NCBI RefSeq assembly: GCF_944321625.1
Contig: NZ_CALUMA010000003.1
Coordinates: 1 to 49,442, forward strand
Source of the DNA: an uncultured Slackia sp.
GTDB taxonomy: Bacteria; Actinomycetota; Coriobacteriia; Coriobacteriales; Eggerthellaceae
Reading direction: 5' to 3'
DNA: 49,442 bases
Shown here: piece after piece, positions 24,230 through 32,033 of the stretch
Position numbering within the stretch: position 1 is the stretch's first letter
Layout: the number at the start of each line of letters is the position of its first letter
Made by a program: the position numbers and the translations under genes
The notes under the pieces: model-generated
What the model was told of the DNA's origin: nothing
Database searches by the model: none
The model's input: only the letters and a program-made list of their open reading frames with translations

Positions 24230-25444
24230 ATGGCAAAACCTGCGCATCTTATCGAACGTCCGCAAGCGATGGAATGGCTTCGCCGCTGGCGCAATCGTGA
24301 CGTAATCAAAGTGGTCACGGGAATTCGCCGATGCGGAAAATCCACTGTGCTCGCACTCGCCCAGCAGGAGCTTTTGCGCGATGGAACGCCTGAAAACGCC
24401 ATTATTTCGCTCGACATTGAAAAGATGGCGTTCGACGCCCCGAAAACCGCAAGGGAACTGCATGACCTCGTGGTATCGCAACTCAAGGCGCAAACGAACT
24501 ACGTATTCATCGATGAAGTGCAGCGCGTGCCCGAATTTGAGAAGGCCGTAGACGCCCTCTTCGCACGCGATGACGTTGACCTTTACATCACGGGATCAAA
24601 TTCCGACCTGCTATCTAGCGAATTGGCGACGCTTCTCACCGGTCGATACGTTGAGCTGGCCATGCTACCGCTCTCCTTCGCGGAATATCGATCGGCATTC
24701 TCTCAAGAGCTTAGCGACGAGGACCTGTTCAACCGCTACCTCGTTTATGGAGGAATGCCTTACACGGCCACCATGCCGGAGTCGGACGTGGCGGATTACC
24801 TCGATGGCGTGCTCAGCACCATTCTGGTGAAGGACGTATCGCTGCGTCACCCTCGCTTCAATATGACGGCAATCAGATCGCTGGCAGCGTTCCTTTCCGA
24901 CAACATTGGCAACCGTTACTCGCTCAAAACCATCGCAAATGGCCTTTCCCAAAACGGCACCAAAATATCCCCTACAACCGTTGGCGAATACCTCGATGCC
25001 TTGTCTGAAAGCTACATCGTGTTTGAGGCCAAACCCTACGACGCAAAAGGCAAAACGCTCCTTAACCAAGGTGGAAAATACTATCTGGGAGACTTGGGGT
25101 TCAGGCATCTGCTGCTAGGACGCTATCAAAGCGACCTGGGGCGCCGCGTTGAAAACATCGTCTATCTGGAGCTTTTGCGCCGCAATCGTAATGTGTTTGT
25201 TGGGCGCACCGGAGAAACGGAGATAGATTTCGTTACCGAGGGAAACCAGGGCACGCACTACTATCAGGTCGCTCTTACCGTTCTCGATGAAAGCACACTC
25301 TCCCGCGAGCTTTCTCCGCTGCAAAGCGTTCGCGACAATTACCCGAAAACACTCCTGACGCTCGACCGCATAGGACTAGGCGATCACGGGGGCATCAAGC
25401 ACGTCAATATTATTGACTGGCTGCTAGGGCGCGAGGAGGCCTAG
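24230..25444 (+). CDS. AAA ATPase with DUF4143 domain
   Basis: 404-aa member of the widespread AAA_14/DUF4143 family. Walker A is TGIRRCGKST (about residues 31-40), Walker B is YVFIDEVQRV near 88-97, followed by the sensor segment LYITGSNSDLLS; the C-terminal DUF4143 part carries YLVYGGMP-type and nuclease-like features, including the late RNRNVFVGRTGETEIDFV block, which resembles a restriction-fold strand pair. The family's function is not settled; it is frequent in defence islands and mobile regions, consistent with its place beside the restriction genes. GGAG precedes the ATG. A strong promoter with two operators lies upstream. Its stop converges on mazG, 21 bases away. Confidence 0.88.
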   Translation: MAKPAHLIERPQAMEWLRRWRNRDVIKVVTGIRRCGKSTVLALAQQELLRDGTPENAIISLDIEKMAFDAPKTARELHDLVVSQLKAQTNYVFIDEVQRVPEFEKAVDALFARDDVDLYITGSNSDLLSSELATLLTGRYVELAMLPLSFAEYRSAFSQELSDEDLFNRYLVYGGMPYTATMPESDVADYLDGVLSTILVKDVSLRHPRFNMTAIRSLAAFLSDNIGNRYSLKTIANGLSQNGTKISPTTVGEYLDALSESYIVFEAKPYDAKGKTLLNQGGKYYLGDLGFRHLLLGRYQSDLGRRVENIVYLELLRRNRNVFVGRTGETEIDFVTEGNQGTHYYQVALTVLDESTLSRELSPLQSVRDNYPKTLLTLDRIGLGDHGGIKHVNIIDWLLGREEA

Positions 25445-25465
25445 AAGAGGTCACGCACGTCCGAT

Positions 25466-26284
25466 TTACTTCTGCCCGCCGTCGCGTTCCCGACGTTTGG
25501 CCTCCTGCCAGAGGGCCTCTTGCTCGTCGATGGTCAAATCGGCAGCGTCCTTGCCTTGCGCCCATGCGGCGCCTTCGATGAACGCCCAGCGGCGACGGAA
25601 CTTCGCGCATGTTGCACGCAGGGCGTTTTCCGCGTCGATTCCTCGCCATCTCGCCACGTTGACCAGCGAAAACAGCACATCGCCAAACTCCAGTTCGGCA
25701 TCCTCGGGGGCTGCGCTCTTGAATTCCTCGACCTCTTCGGCCACCTTTTCCCACACGCCTTCTTCATCGGGCCATTCGAAGCCCGCAGCAACGGCTTTGC
25801 GCGAAATCTTCTGCGCCTGCATAAGCGCCGGGAAGCTCGTGGGGACGCCGTCAAGCAAACCTTTGCGCTCCGTCTGACCAGCCGCCGAGACGGATGCCGC
25901 CGCCGCCTTGCGCTCCTCCATCTTCACTTGATCCCAGATGTCACCCACCTGGTCGGCAGACTGCGCCTTCACGTCGCCGAATATATGGGGATGCCTGCGC
26001 ACCATCTTATCATTGATGTCGCGGCACACGTCGTCGATCGTGAACTCGCCCGCATCGGCAGCAATCTGCGCCTGCAGCACCACCTGCAAAAGCACATCGC
26101 CCAGCTCCTCGCGCAGATGCTTCACGTCGTCGGCCTCGATGGCGTCAACCGCCTCATACGCTTCTTCAATCATGTTGTGCGCGATGCTCTGATGGGTCTG
26201 CGCACGATCCCACGGGCACCCGTCGGGCGCACGCAGCTGCGCGATGGTCGCGACAAAAGCATCAAAATCGGGGTGAGCGGCCAT
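25466..26284 (-). CDS. mazG: Nucleoside triphosphate pyrophosphohydrolase MazG
   Basis: 272-aa MazG with two all-alpha NTP-PPase domains. The first has CPWDRAQTHQSIAHNMIEEA (residues 19-38) and the EELGDVLLQVVLQAQIA helix near 59-75; the second, after a linker with KAAAASVSA, has EEVEEFKSAAPEDAELEFGD near 185-204. MazG hydrolyses non-canonical or excess NTPs to NMP and pyrophosphate and can lower ppGpp. The ATG has AGGAGG upstream. No operon partner on this strand. Confidence 0.95.
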   Translation of the reverse strand: MAAHPDFDAFVATIAQLRAPDGCPWDRAQTHQSIAHNMIEEAYEAVDAIEADDVKHLREELGDVLLQVVLQAQIAADAGEFTIDDVCRDINDKMVRRHPHIFGDVKAQSADQVGDIWDQVKMEERKAAAASVSAAGQTERKGLLDGVPTSFPALMQAQKISRKAVAAGFEWPDEEGVWEKVAEEVEEFKSAAPEDAELEFGDVLFSLVNVARWRGIDAENALRATCAKFRRRWAFIEGAAWAQGKDAADLTIDEQEALWQEAKRRERDGGQK

Positions 26285-26370
26285 TCGTATCCTCCTATAC
26301 GCCTACCCCGCCCATCAAAGGCAGAGCTATCAAGCATAAACTGACGGCAGGGACAAGAATTCTTAAATTC

Positions 26371-26565
26371 ATGGACGTTTTTGCGACTTTACCGGGCCAT
26401 CATTCGACCAGGGTCTCACATACTTGTTTGCTGAAGCTGCCCGACCTCGAAATACGCAACCTCGCTCTTATAGCGAGCGCATATTGCACCCCGAGGCAAT
26501 CCAACAGTTTCGACAAGACGGACTTTTTGGCCTCAAATTCCCGGTAAACTCGAAATAACGTCCAC
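26371..26565. mobile_element. MITE-like element 1 with 25-bp terminal inverted repeats
   Basis: The left end (26371-26395) begins ATGGACGTTTTTGCGAC and ends TTTACCGG. The right end (26541-26565), read on the minus strand, begins GTGGACGTTATTTCGAG and ends TTTACCGG: 21 of 25 bases match. The ends face each other around about 145 bases with no coding capacity. A related element at 44200-44384 has the same design and shares internal ATAGCGAG and GCACC. No transposase here fits it. Confidence 0.7.
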
Positions 26566-26611
26566 GAAATCCTTTTTTCATGGCGGGGAACATTCCCACC
26601 GCCCAAAAGCA

Positions 26612-26647
26612 GCTGCCCCGCCCGGCGCGAAAGCCGAACGGGGCAGC
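26612..26647 (-). terminator. Ferredoxin gene terminator
   Basis: GCTGCCCCG (26612-26620) pairs with CGGGGCAGC (26639-26647). On the minus strand the hairpin is followed by TGCTTTTGG. Confidence 0.65.
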
Positions 26648-26742
26648 CATGCATACTAAGCCGTGCGCCAACTGCGGAAGAGCCCGATCGCGAAGCCTAA
26701 GCCATGCTCGCCTCTAGCCGACCGTTCGCGCGTCGCGCGGAA

Positions 26743-26931
26743 CTAGTCCTCGGCGATCTCGGGGATGCAGCCCATGGGGCACGCCTCAACGCAGTCGCCG
26801 CACGCGATGCAAGCGTCCTCGTCAACAGCCTCAACGACGCCGTCCACGATGTCCAGGACGCCCTGCTCGCAAGCCTCAACGCAGATACCGCAGCCGATGC
26901 ACTCTTCGGTCTCAAGCACGGGATGAGCCAT
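26743..26931 (-). CDS. 2[4Fe-4S] ferredoxin
   Basis: 62-aa bacterial ferredoxin with two cluster motifs: CIGCGICVEAC followed by the remote Cys region (residues 11-21) and CIACGDCVEACPMG (about 42-55). It is a small, acidic, cytoplasmic electron carrier of the clostridial type; partners in anaerobes include pyruvate:ferredoxin oxidoreductase and hydrogenases. One residue difference stands out: the first motif lacks the usual Pro after its fourth cysteine (CEQG). GGAAGGAGAG precedes the ATG. Monocistronic, divergent from the HxlR regulator. Confidence 0.95.
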   Translation of the reverse strand: MAHPVLETEECIGCGICVEACEQGVLDIVDGVVEAVDEDACIACGDCVEACPMGCIPEIAED

Positions 26932-27106
26932 AGCGGTACTCTCCTTCCGAATTTATTAAATCAATTGACACTGACACTGAGAGAAGCGCGCTCGCAGCGG
27001 GCGTGCTTCAAATCACCTGCGTGCAAGATAGCATTTAATCGCTCGTTTGCAAGAAGAATCTTGGAACCGGTACAGAACCGGGCAGGTTGTGAACAATGAT
27101 AAAAAA

Positions 27107-27151
27107 CTGATTGAAGTAATCAGGTTTCTGTGGGATACTAGCAGCCTGATT
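27107..27151 (+). promoter_or_regulatory. HxlR gene promoter with three CTGATT half-sites
   Basis: -35 TTGAAG (27111-27116), 17-base spacer, -10 GATACT (27134-27139). CTGATT (27107-27112) and AATCAG (27118-27123) form a palindrome on the -35; a third half-site CTGATT lies at 27146-27151, giving AATCAGG/CCTGATT arms around the -10. This suggests autoregulation. Confidence 0.6.
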
Positions 27152-27219
27152 GCAATTCAATATTCAAGTTTCGCTTAACCACACTACAAACACCGCACGA
27201 GCGAAAGGACCTAAGCCGC

Positions 27220-27576
27220 ATGGCAACAAAGCTATCCCGCACCGCATGCCCCGTTGAAGCTACGCTTTCCCTTATCTCGGATAAGTGGAAGGTTCTCATT
27301 CTGCGCGACCTGCTCACCGGCACCAAGCGCTTCGGCGAGTTGAAAAAATCCATCGGAACCATTTCTCAGAAGGTGCTCACGTCCAACCTCCGCGCCATGG
27401 AGGACGACGGCCTGCTCATGCGCGAAGTGTTCGCCGAGGTTCCCCCGCGCGTCGAGTACACGCTCACCGAACGCGGCGCAAGCCTGGCGCCTGTCATCAA
27501 CGCCATGCGCACCTGGGGCGAGGCCCACATGGCCGAGCTCGCCGCCGAAGAGGAAGAAGCGCGCCGCGCCTCGTAA
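27220..27576 (+). CDS. HxlR-family transcriptional regulator
   Basis: 118-aa winged-helix protein with the HxlR signature: CPVEATLSLISDKWKVLILR (residues 8-27), then RFGELKKSIGTISQKVLTSN, and the wing PPRVEYTLTERGASL. HxlR proteins are dimers that often sense reactive carbonyls, oxidants or disulfides through an N-terminal cysteine; Cys8 is present here. No obvious target gene follows; the divergent ferredoxin is the nearest candidate. A-rich AAAGGA lies about 11 bases before the ATG. The upstream CTGATT half-sites suggest it controls itself. Confidence 0.92.
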   Translation: MATKLSRTACPVEATLSLISDKWKVLILRDLLTGTKRFGELKKSIGTISQKVLTSNLRAMEDDGLLMREVFAEVPPRVEYTLTERGASLAPVINAMRTWGEAHMAELAAEEEEARRAS

Positions 27577-27631
27577 CCCTCATGCGTGCTTGCGCCGCTT
27601 TTTGACTTGCAGGTCAATCAAAAGTCAGCGA

Positions 27632-27728
27632 GGTCGAATCTGGCGAGCCATATTGCCCTAAAAGAGGAGCGCCGCGTACTTCGTACGCAAGCGACGATTG
27701 CAGGGCAAGATGGTCGCCAGATTCGACC
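27632..27728. repeat. Long structured hairpin, copy 1
   Basis: Left arm 27632-27659 (GGTCGAATCTGGCGA, then CCAT, then TTGCCCT) pairs with right arm 27702-27728 (AGGGCAA, GATGG, CGCCAGATTCGACC), 28 against 27 bases with one bulge and one A/G mismatch. The loop holds an apical hairpin GCGTAC-TTC-GTACGC. The outer flanks are CAGCGAG on the left and CAGCGTCG on the right, as in copy 2. Confidence 0.85.
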
Positions 27729-27786
27729 GCAGCGTCGGCTAGTTACGTCGGCCGGCAGATCATCGAGAAGAGGAACGAAACAGCGA

Positions 27787-27887
27787 GCGGTCGTGAGGTG
27801 CGGCATATAGGGCCGCCGCGCGGCTGAGCGTACTTTGGTACGCGAAGGAAAGCGCACAAGGCCCTAGATGGCGTGCCTCACGACCGC
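27787..27887. repeat. Long structured hairpin, copy 2
   Basis: Left arm 27787-27814 (GCGGTCGTGAGG... ATATAGGGCC) pairs with right arm 27860-27887 (GGCCCTAGATGG... CCTCACGACCGC), with G-T wobbles, one mismatch and the same A/G mismatch as copy 1. The apical hairpin is GCGTAC-TTTG-GTACGC. The arm sequences differ almost completely from copy 1 while pairing is kept, which is compensatory change. Confidence 0.85.
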
Positions 27888-27903
27888 ACAGCGTCGTAGC
27901 GCC

Positions 27904-28368
27904 TCATGCGTGCTTGCGCCGTTCGGAAGAACGGCGCAATGTCTTTAATAACGCCCAATCACGCTGCTTGGTGCGCTCTTGCGCCAAATCCGCCTCGAAC
28001 GATGTGAACGCCACGTACGGCCTGCCGAACAGGCGGCCGTAGGTGTCGGTCGCCACTTCGCAGCGGTACGCCTGCGCAAGCAACGCCGCCGCCACATCAT
28101 CGGCAATGATAACCGCCTCAGGGTCCAATCCCTCGAGCGCTGCGAAAGCATCCGCAGGCGCAAGTTGAGATGCGTCGAGATACACAGGATCCGGCATGCC
28201 TACGCCGTTGCACGCGGCTTCGAAAGCCGTTTTCACGCCCGCCGGAAGCGCGCCATACGACACGATGCAGGCAGACGCGTCAACGTCCCCGTCGATCGCC
28301 GCATCAAACGGCGCCAGGCTTTCAAGCTTGGCATTCACGTACATGTTACTTTTTGCAGGTTTTTTCAC
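27904..28368 (-). CDS. Hypothetical protein, 154 aa
   Basis: I do not recognise a family. It starts at a GTG (28368) with AAGGAA upstream, giving MKKPAKSNMYVNAK; an ATG follows nine codons in, and the frame is open further upstream to 28584 without support. The middle is Ala-rich and alpha/beta in look (CIVSYGALPAGVKTAFEA, then EAVIIADDVAAALLAQAY), and the C-terminus is Lys/Arg-rich (QRDWALLKTLRRSSERRKHA). No signal peptide or membrane segment. The last codons lie in the 20-bp direct repeat and a perfect 11-bp-arm hairpin at 27914-27939, so the C-terminus may have been altered by the repeat. Confidence 0.65.
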   Translation of the reverse strand: MKKPAKSNMYVNAKLESLAPFDAAIDGDVDASACIVSYGALPAGVKTAFEAACNGVGMPDPVYLDASQLAPADAFAALEGLDPEAVIIADDVAAALLAQAYRCEVATDTYGRLFGRPYVAFTSFEADLAQERTKQRDWALLKTLRRSSERRKHA

Positions 28369-28598
28369 ACCGTTTCCTTGCCCACTCTTTACATTGGCAC
28401 CCCACAAGTAGCAATAATAGCCCCAACGAACCCGCTCCTCAATAAAGGATGGAAACGGGACCGAAGTTAGTCGGCAAAACGTCAGGGGCGTTCGTCGAGA
28501 AGGGCCCGCGCTCAGCACTGAGCTCTGAGCGCTCGCGAGCCGCCCGCGCAACACATCCCTGAGCGCAAGGCAGGCGCTACACAAAGTAGGAGGAAATC

Positions 28599-28853
28599 AT
28601 GTGCACGAACGGAATTAACACCGACCAGTTCGAAATGATGATCGAGCAGATTGATGACCATATCAAGCTGGAGCGCCGCTGGACCCATAACCTCGCTCAC
28701 AAGGCTGAGGACGCTGGCTTTGAAACCGTGGGCGAAAAGCTCCACACCGCCATGACCATGCTCGACGACATCCGCGCGCTGCTCGATGACGCGAAGGACG
28801 CCCTGGAAGATGACGCCCGCGACGCAAGCGGCGTGACCGTCGAACTGGTGTAG
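28599..28853 (+). CDS. Small acidic helical protein upstream of nikR
   Basis: 84-aa protein, unrecognised. It begins MCTNGINTDQFEMMIEQIDD, has two long amphipathic helices rich in Asp, Glu and Ala (LHTAMTMLDDIRALLDDAKD), and four His plus one Cys that could bind metal. AGGAGG precedes the ATG. Its stop is two bases before the nikR start, so the two are one operon and it may have a nickel-related job such as metal handling; that is inference from position only. Confidence 0.75.
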   Translation: MCTNGINTDQFEMMIEQIDDHIKLERRWTHNLAHKAEDAGFETVGEKLHTAMTMLDDIRALLDDAKDALEDDARDASGVTVELV

Positions 28854-28855
28854 CC

Positions 28856-29368
28856 ATGGGCCAGGATCTCGCCCGCTTCTCGGTCACGATGCCCGAAAGC
28901 CTGCTCATGCGCTTCGACGCCCTGGTGGCGAAGCGCGGGCTGGCCAAAAACCGCAGCGAAGTGATTCGCGATCTGGTGCGCGACGCGCTGGCCGAGGAGG
29001 AGTGCTCCATGCCGGGCGAAGAGGTGATGGGCACGCTCACCATCGTCTACGACCACCATACCGGCGCCGTGCGCGAAAAGCTCGACAGCATCCAGCACGA
29101 GTTCTACGAGCAGATCGTGACCTCCCTGCACGTGCATCTCGATGCGAACATGTGCATGGAGGTGGTGATTCTGCGCGGCGAAAGCGGGCTCATCCAGGCG
29201 GTTTCCAACATCATCCTGGGCACGAAAGGCGTCACACACGGACACCTCACGCTCACCTCGACCGGGTACAGTCTCTACGACAGCCATCAGGGCGGGTCAC
29301 AGGCGCGCGCCTTTGCCCGCGCGCATCCGCACACCCCCACGGCGGCGCCGTTCCAGATGAGCCGCTAG
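28856..29368 (+). CDS. nikR: Nickel-responsive regulator NikR
   Basis: 170-aa ribbon-helix-helix regulator. The N-terminal strand-helix-helix (RFSVTMPESLLMRFDALVAK) binds DNA. The nickel ligands match E. coli NikR (His76, His87, His89, Cys95) exactly with an offset of five: His81, His92, His94 and Cys100 (HVHLDANMC). It should repress nickel uptake when nickel is sufficient. It has a C-terminal extension of about 30 residues with extra His (SHQGG... RAHPHTPT) not in the E. coli protein. It leads into the hyp genes, linking nickel supply to hydrogenase maturation. No canonical GTATGA-N16-TCATAC site was found nearby. Confidence 0.93.
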   Translation: MGQDLARFSVTMPESLLMRFDALVAKRGLAKNRSEVIRDLVRDALAEEECSMPGEEVMGTLTIVYDHHTGAVREKLDSIQHEFYEQIVTSLHVHLDANMCMEVVILRGESGLIQAVSNIILGTKGVTHGHLTLTSTGYSLYDSHQGGSQARAFARAHPHTPTAAPFQMSR

Positions 29369-29406
29369 CCCGGCGGGATATGACCACCAAGCATCCGAGG
29401 TACACC

Positions 29407-31806
29407 ATGACCGAAGCGCTCGACATAGAAGTTCACGGCATTGTGCAGGGGGTGGGGTTCCGTCCCTTCGTCTACAACCTTGCGCGCAAATACGCCTTGA
29501 AGGGATGGGTGCTCAACGCAACGGCGGGCGTGTTCATCCATGCGGAGGGCGAGCCGCACGACATCGATTCGTTCGTCATCGAAATTTCCGAGCATTCCCC
29601 CGCCGCGGCGCGTGTGGACGAGATCCTCATGCATGAGGCGCCGCTGGAAGATTTTGCCGATTTCTCTATCCGCTACTCCGACGATGCCGCAGCAGCCGCC
29701 ACCACGCTCGTGTCGCCCGATCTCGCCACCTGCGATGATTGCTTCCGCGAGCTGTTCGACCCGTCCGACCGCCGCTACCACTATCCGTTCATCAACTGCA
29801 CCAATTGCGGCCCCCGTTTCACCATCATCGAGGGGCTTCCGTACGACCGCCCCAAGACGTCGATGAAGCGCTTCGAGATGTGCGAGGCGTGCGCAGCCGA
29901 ATACGCAAACCCTGAAGACCGCCGCTTCCACGCGCAGCCCGATGCCTGCTTCGAATGCGGGCCGTGGATCTCGTGGCGCGATTCGCTCGATGTCGACAAA
30001 AGCAATGTGATCTGGGGCGATACGCGCGAGCGCAGCGACGAGATTATTGATTTGGTCGTAAGCGCCCTGCGTCGTGGCCAGATTGCCGCTATCAAAGGCT
30101 TAGGCGGATTCCACCTGGCATGCGACGCGAGCAATGAGAAGGCCATCGCCGAGCTGCGCCGTCGCAAGCGCCGCGAGGGCAAGGCTTTCGCCGTCATGAT
30201 GCCCAATATGGCTCACGTGCTCGACTACTGCGAAGTGAACGATGCCGAGGAGCGCCTGCTCAACAGCCCGCAGCACCCCATCGTGCTGCTGAAGAAAAAG
30301 CCGGGCGCGCGCTTTGCCCCCGGCCTGGCCGATGCGCTGCCCGAACTGGGCGTGATGCTGCCCTATACCCCGCTGCAGCACCTGCTGCTGTCCGCGTTCG
30401 GTGGGCCGCTCGTCATGACGTCGGGCAACATTCACGACGAGCCCATCCAGACCGATGACGACGAAGCCTGGGAAGCGCTGCATGAGGTGGCGGACGTCTT
30501 TCTGGGCAACAACCGCCCCATTCTGTGCCGCTTCGACGATTCGGTGGTGCGCGTCATCAAGGCCGGCAGCGCCGGCGAGGCCATCCAATCGGTGCGCCGC
30601 GCCCGCGGCTACGCCCCCCTGCCGGTGAAAATCAAGCGCAGCGAAGGGTCTTCGCCCACAATAATTGCTGCCGGACCAGAGCAAAAATCCACCTTTACGC
30701 TGCTGCGCGGCGAGGACGCGTTCGTGAGCCAGCATATTGGCGACATGGAAAACGCCGCGACGTTCGATGCGTGGCTTGACGCGAAGGCCCACTACGAGAA
30801 GCTGTTCGATGCCCAGCCCGAAGCGCTCGCCTGCGACATGCACCCCGAATATCTGGCAACCAAATGGGCGCACGAAGAAAGCGCCAAGCGCGGCCTGCCC
30901 CTCATCGAGGTGCAGCACCACCATGCCCATATCGCCGCCGTGATGGCCGAAAACGACCTTGACGAAGCCGTAATCGGCGTGGCGTTCGACGGCACGGGAT
31001 ACGGCGCCGACGGCTCCATCTGGGGCGGCGAAGTGCTGCTGGCTAACCGATCGGACTTCGAGCGTTTCGCGAACTTCGCCTACGTGCCCATGCCCGGCGG
31101 TGCGGCATGCATCAAGCGCCCGCTGCGTATGGCATACGGCCTGCTGTGGGAGTTCGACTTGCTTGACCACCCCGCCGCCGCGTTTGTGACCGACGAGCTA
31201 GGTCAGGCGGAGGCCGACCTGTGCGCCCAGATGATCGAGCGCGGCCTGAACACGCCCATGACCTCGAGCGTCGGTCGCCTGTTTGACGCCATGAGCGCCC
31301 TTCTGGGCATCTGCACGCAGCCGGCCTACGAAGGCGAAGCAGCGATTCTCCTAGAAGCCGCCATCGACTCCGATTACGATTCGACCCAAGCGGGCGAACC
31401 GTATCAGATCGGTTTGATTAAAAACACGGCTGACCAGAACAGCACCGCCCATGACACGAGCGTGGTGCTGTTCGACGCCGAGCCGCTGGTGCGCGGCGTG
31501 CTGGACGACATGGCCGCCAACGTGCCGCGCGGCATCATCGCCGGCAAGATCCACGATGCGTTCGTGGGTGCCATCGCCCTCATCTGCCAGGTTGCCAACG
31601 CCGCCTACGGTATCACGACCGTCGCCCTGGCCGGCGGCGTGTTCATGAACCGCTACCTGGTGGAACACGCGACCGCCGCGCTGGAAGTCATCGGCTTCAC
31701 CGTGGCCCTGAACAAAGAACTCCCGCCCAACGACGGGTCCATTTCATACGGACAAGCCGCTATTGCGGCCAAACGCCTCGAAGAAAGCGAGCAGCCATGT
31801 GCCTAG
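29407..31806 (+). CDS. hypF: Carbamoyltransferase HypF
   Basis: 799-aa HypF of normal length and domain order: acylphosphatase domain with VQGVGFRPFVYN near residue 13, two C4 zinc fingers (CDDCFRELFD... CTNCGPRF and CEACAAEYANP... CFECGP, about 108-195), YrdC-like domain (KGLGGFHLACDASN), and the C-terminal Kae1-like domain with VQHHHAHIAAVMAEN near 503. It makes the thiocarbamoyl group on HypE that becomes the cyanide ligand of NiFe hydrogenases. The ATG at 29407 has GAGG six bases upstream; an ATG at 29380 has weaker support. Ten bases overlap with hypC. Confidence 0.97.
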   Translation: MTEALDIEVHGIVQGVGFRPFVYNLARKYALKGWVLNATAGVFIHAEGEPHDIDSFVIEISEHSPAAARVDEILMHEAPLEDFADFSIRYSDDAAAAATTLVSPDLATCDDCFRELFDPSDRRYHYPFINCTNCGPRFTIIEGLPYDRPKTSMKRFEMCEACAAEYANPEDRRFHAQPDACFECGPWISWRDSLDVDKSNVIWGDTRERSDEIIDLVVSALRRGQIAAIKGLGGFHLACDASNEKAIAELRRRKRREGKAFAVMMPNMAHVLDYCEVNDAEERLLNSPQHPIVLLKKKPGARFAPGLADALPELGVMLPYTPLQHLLLSAFGGPLVMTSGNIHDEPIQTDDDEAWEALHEVADVFLGNNRPILCRFDDSVVRVIKAGSAGEAIQSVRRARGYAPLPVKIKRSEGSSPTIIAAGPEQKSTFTLLRGEDAFVSQHIGDMENAATFDAWLDAKAHYEKLFDAQPEALACDMHPEYLATKWAHEESAKRGLPLIEVQHHHAHIAAVMAENDLDEAVIGVAFDGTGYGADGSIWGGEVLLANRSDFERFANFAYVPMPGGAACIKRPLRMAYGLLWEFDLLDHPAAAFVTDELGQAEADLCAQMIERGLNTPMTSSVGRLFDAMSALLGICTQPAYEGEAAILLEAAIDSDYDSTQAGEPYQIGLIKNTADQNSTAHDTSVVLFDAEPLVRGVLDDMAANVPRGIIAGKIHDAFVGAIALICQVANAAYGITTVALAGGVFMNRYLVEHATAALEVIGFTVALNKELPPNDGSISYGQAAIAAKRLEESEQPCA

Positions 31807-32033
31807 CAATCCCCGCTCAGATAACTGAGAAAAAGGACGACGGCTTGGCCGAGGTGGACATCCTCGGCGTCAAGCGCACCATCGCCACCGACCTCACGCC
31901 TCAGGCCGAGGTGGGCGACTACGTGCTGGTCCACGCCGGTTTCTCCATCGAAATCGTCAGCGAGGAGGAGGCCCAGCAAACCCTGGACCTCATTCGCGAA
32001 TTCCCTGAACTTGCCGATCTGAAAACTGCGTGA
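31797..32033 (+). CDS. hypC: Hydrogenase maturation chaperone HypC
   Basis: 78-aa HypC/HybG family protein. MCLAIPAQI at the start supplies the essential Cys2 that binds the iron fragment, and the beta-barrel core (VDILGVKRTIATDL, then GDYVLVHAGFSIE) is intact. It carries the Fe(CN)2CO group together with HypD. Its start overlaps hypF and its stop overlaps hypD, so the three are translated as a unit. Confidence 0.97.
   Translation: MCLAIPAQITEKKDDGLAEVDILGVKRTIATDLTPQAEVGDYVLVHAGFSIEIVSEEEAQQTLDLIREFPELADLKTA

Larger units (their letters stand above)
26285..26742. other. Gene-poor region with MITE-like element and terminator
   Basis: 458 bases between mazG and the ferredoxin gene. It holds the inverted-repeat element at 26371-26565 and the ferredoxin terminator at 26612-26647. 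Open frames of 67-84 codons on the minus strand here run through the repeat and lack ribosome sites, so I do not call them genes. Confidence 0.65.
27578..27921. repeat. 20-bp direct repeats flanking two long hairpins
   Basis: CCTCATGCGTGCTTGCGCCG occurs exactly at 27578-27597 and again at 27902-27921, with TCGTA also shared just before each. The first copy follows the HxlR stop at once; the second contains the stop codon and last codons of the 154-aa gene on the minus strand. The 304 bases between consist almost wholly of the two hairpins at 27632-27728 and 27787-27887. Confidence 0.85.

Noticed and set aside
26400..26671. Minus-strand frames of 67-84 codons downstream of the ferredoxin gene
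   Set aside because: They run through MITE-like element 1 and the terminator, lack ribosome sites, and owe their length to the repeat.
28585..28855. NikR operator upstream of nikR
   Set aside because: No GTATGA-N16-TCATAC-like sequence was found in the region.
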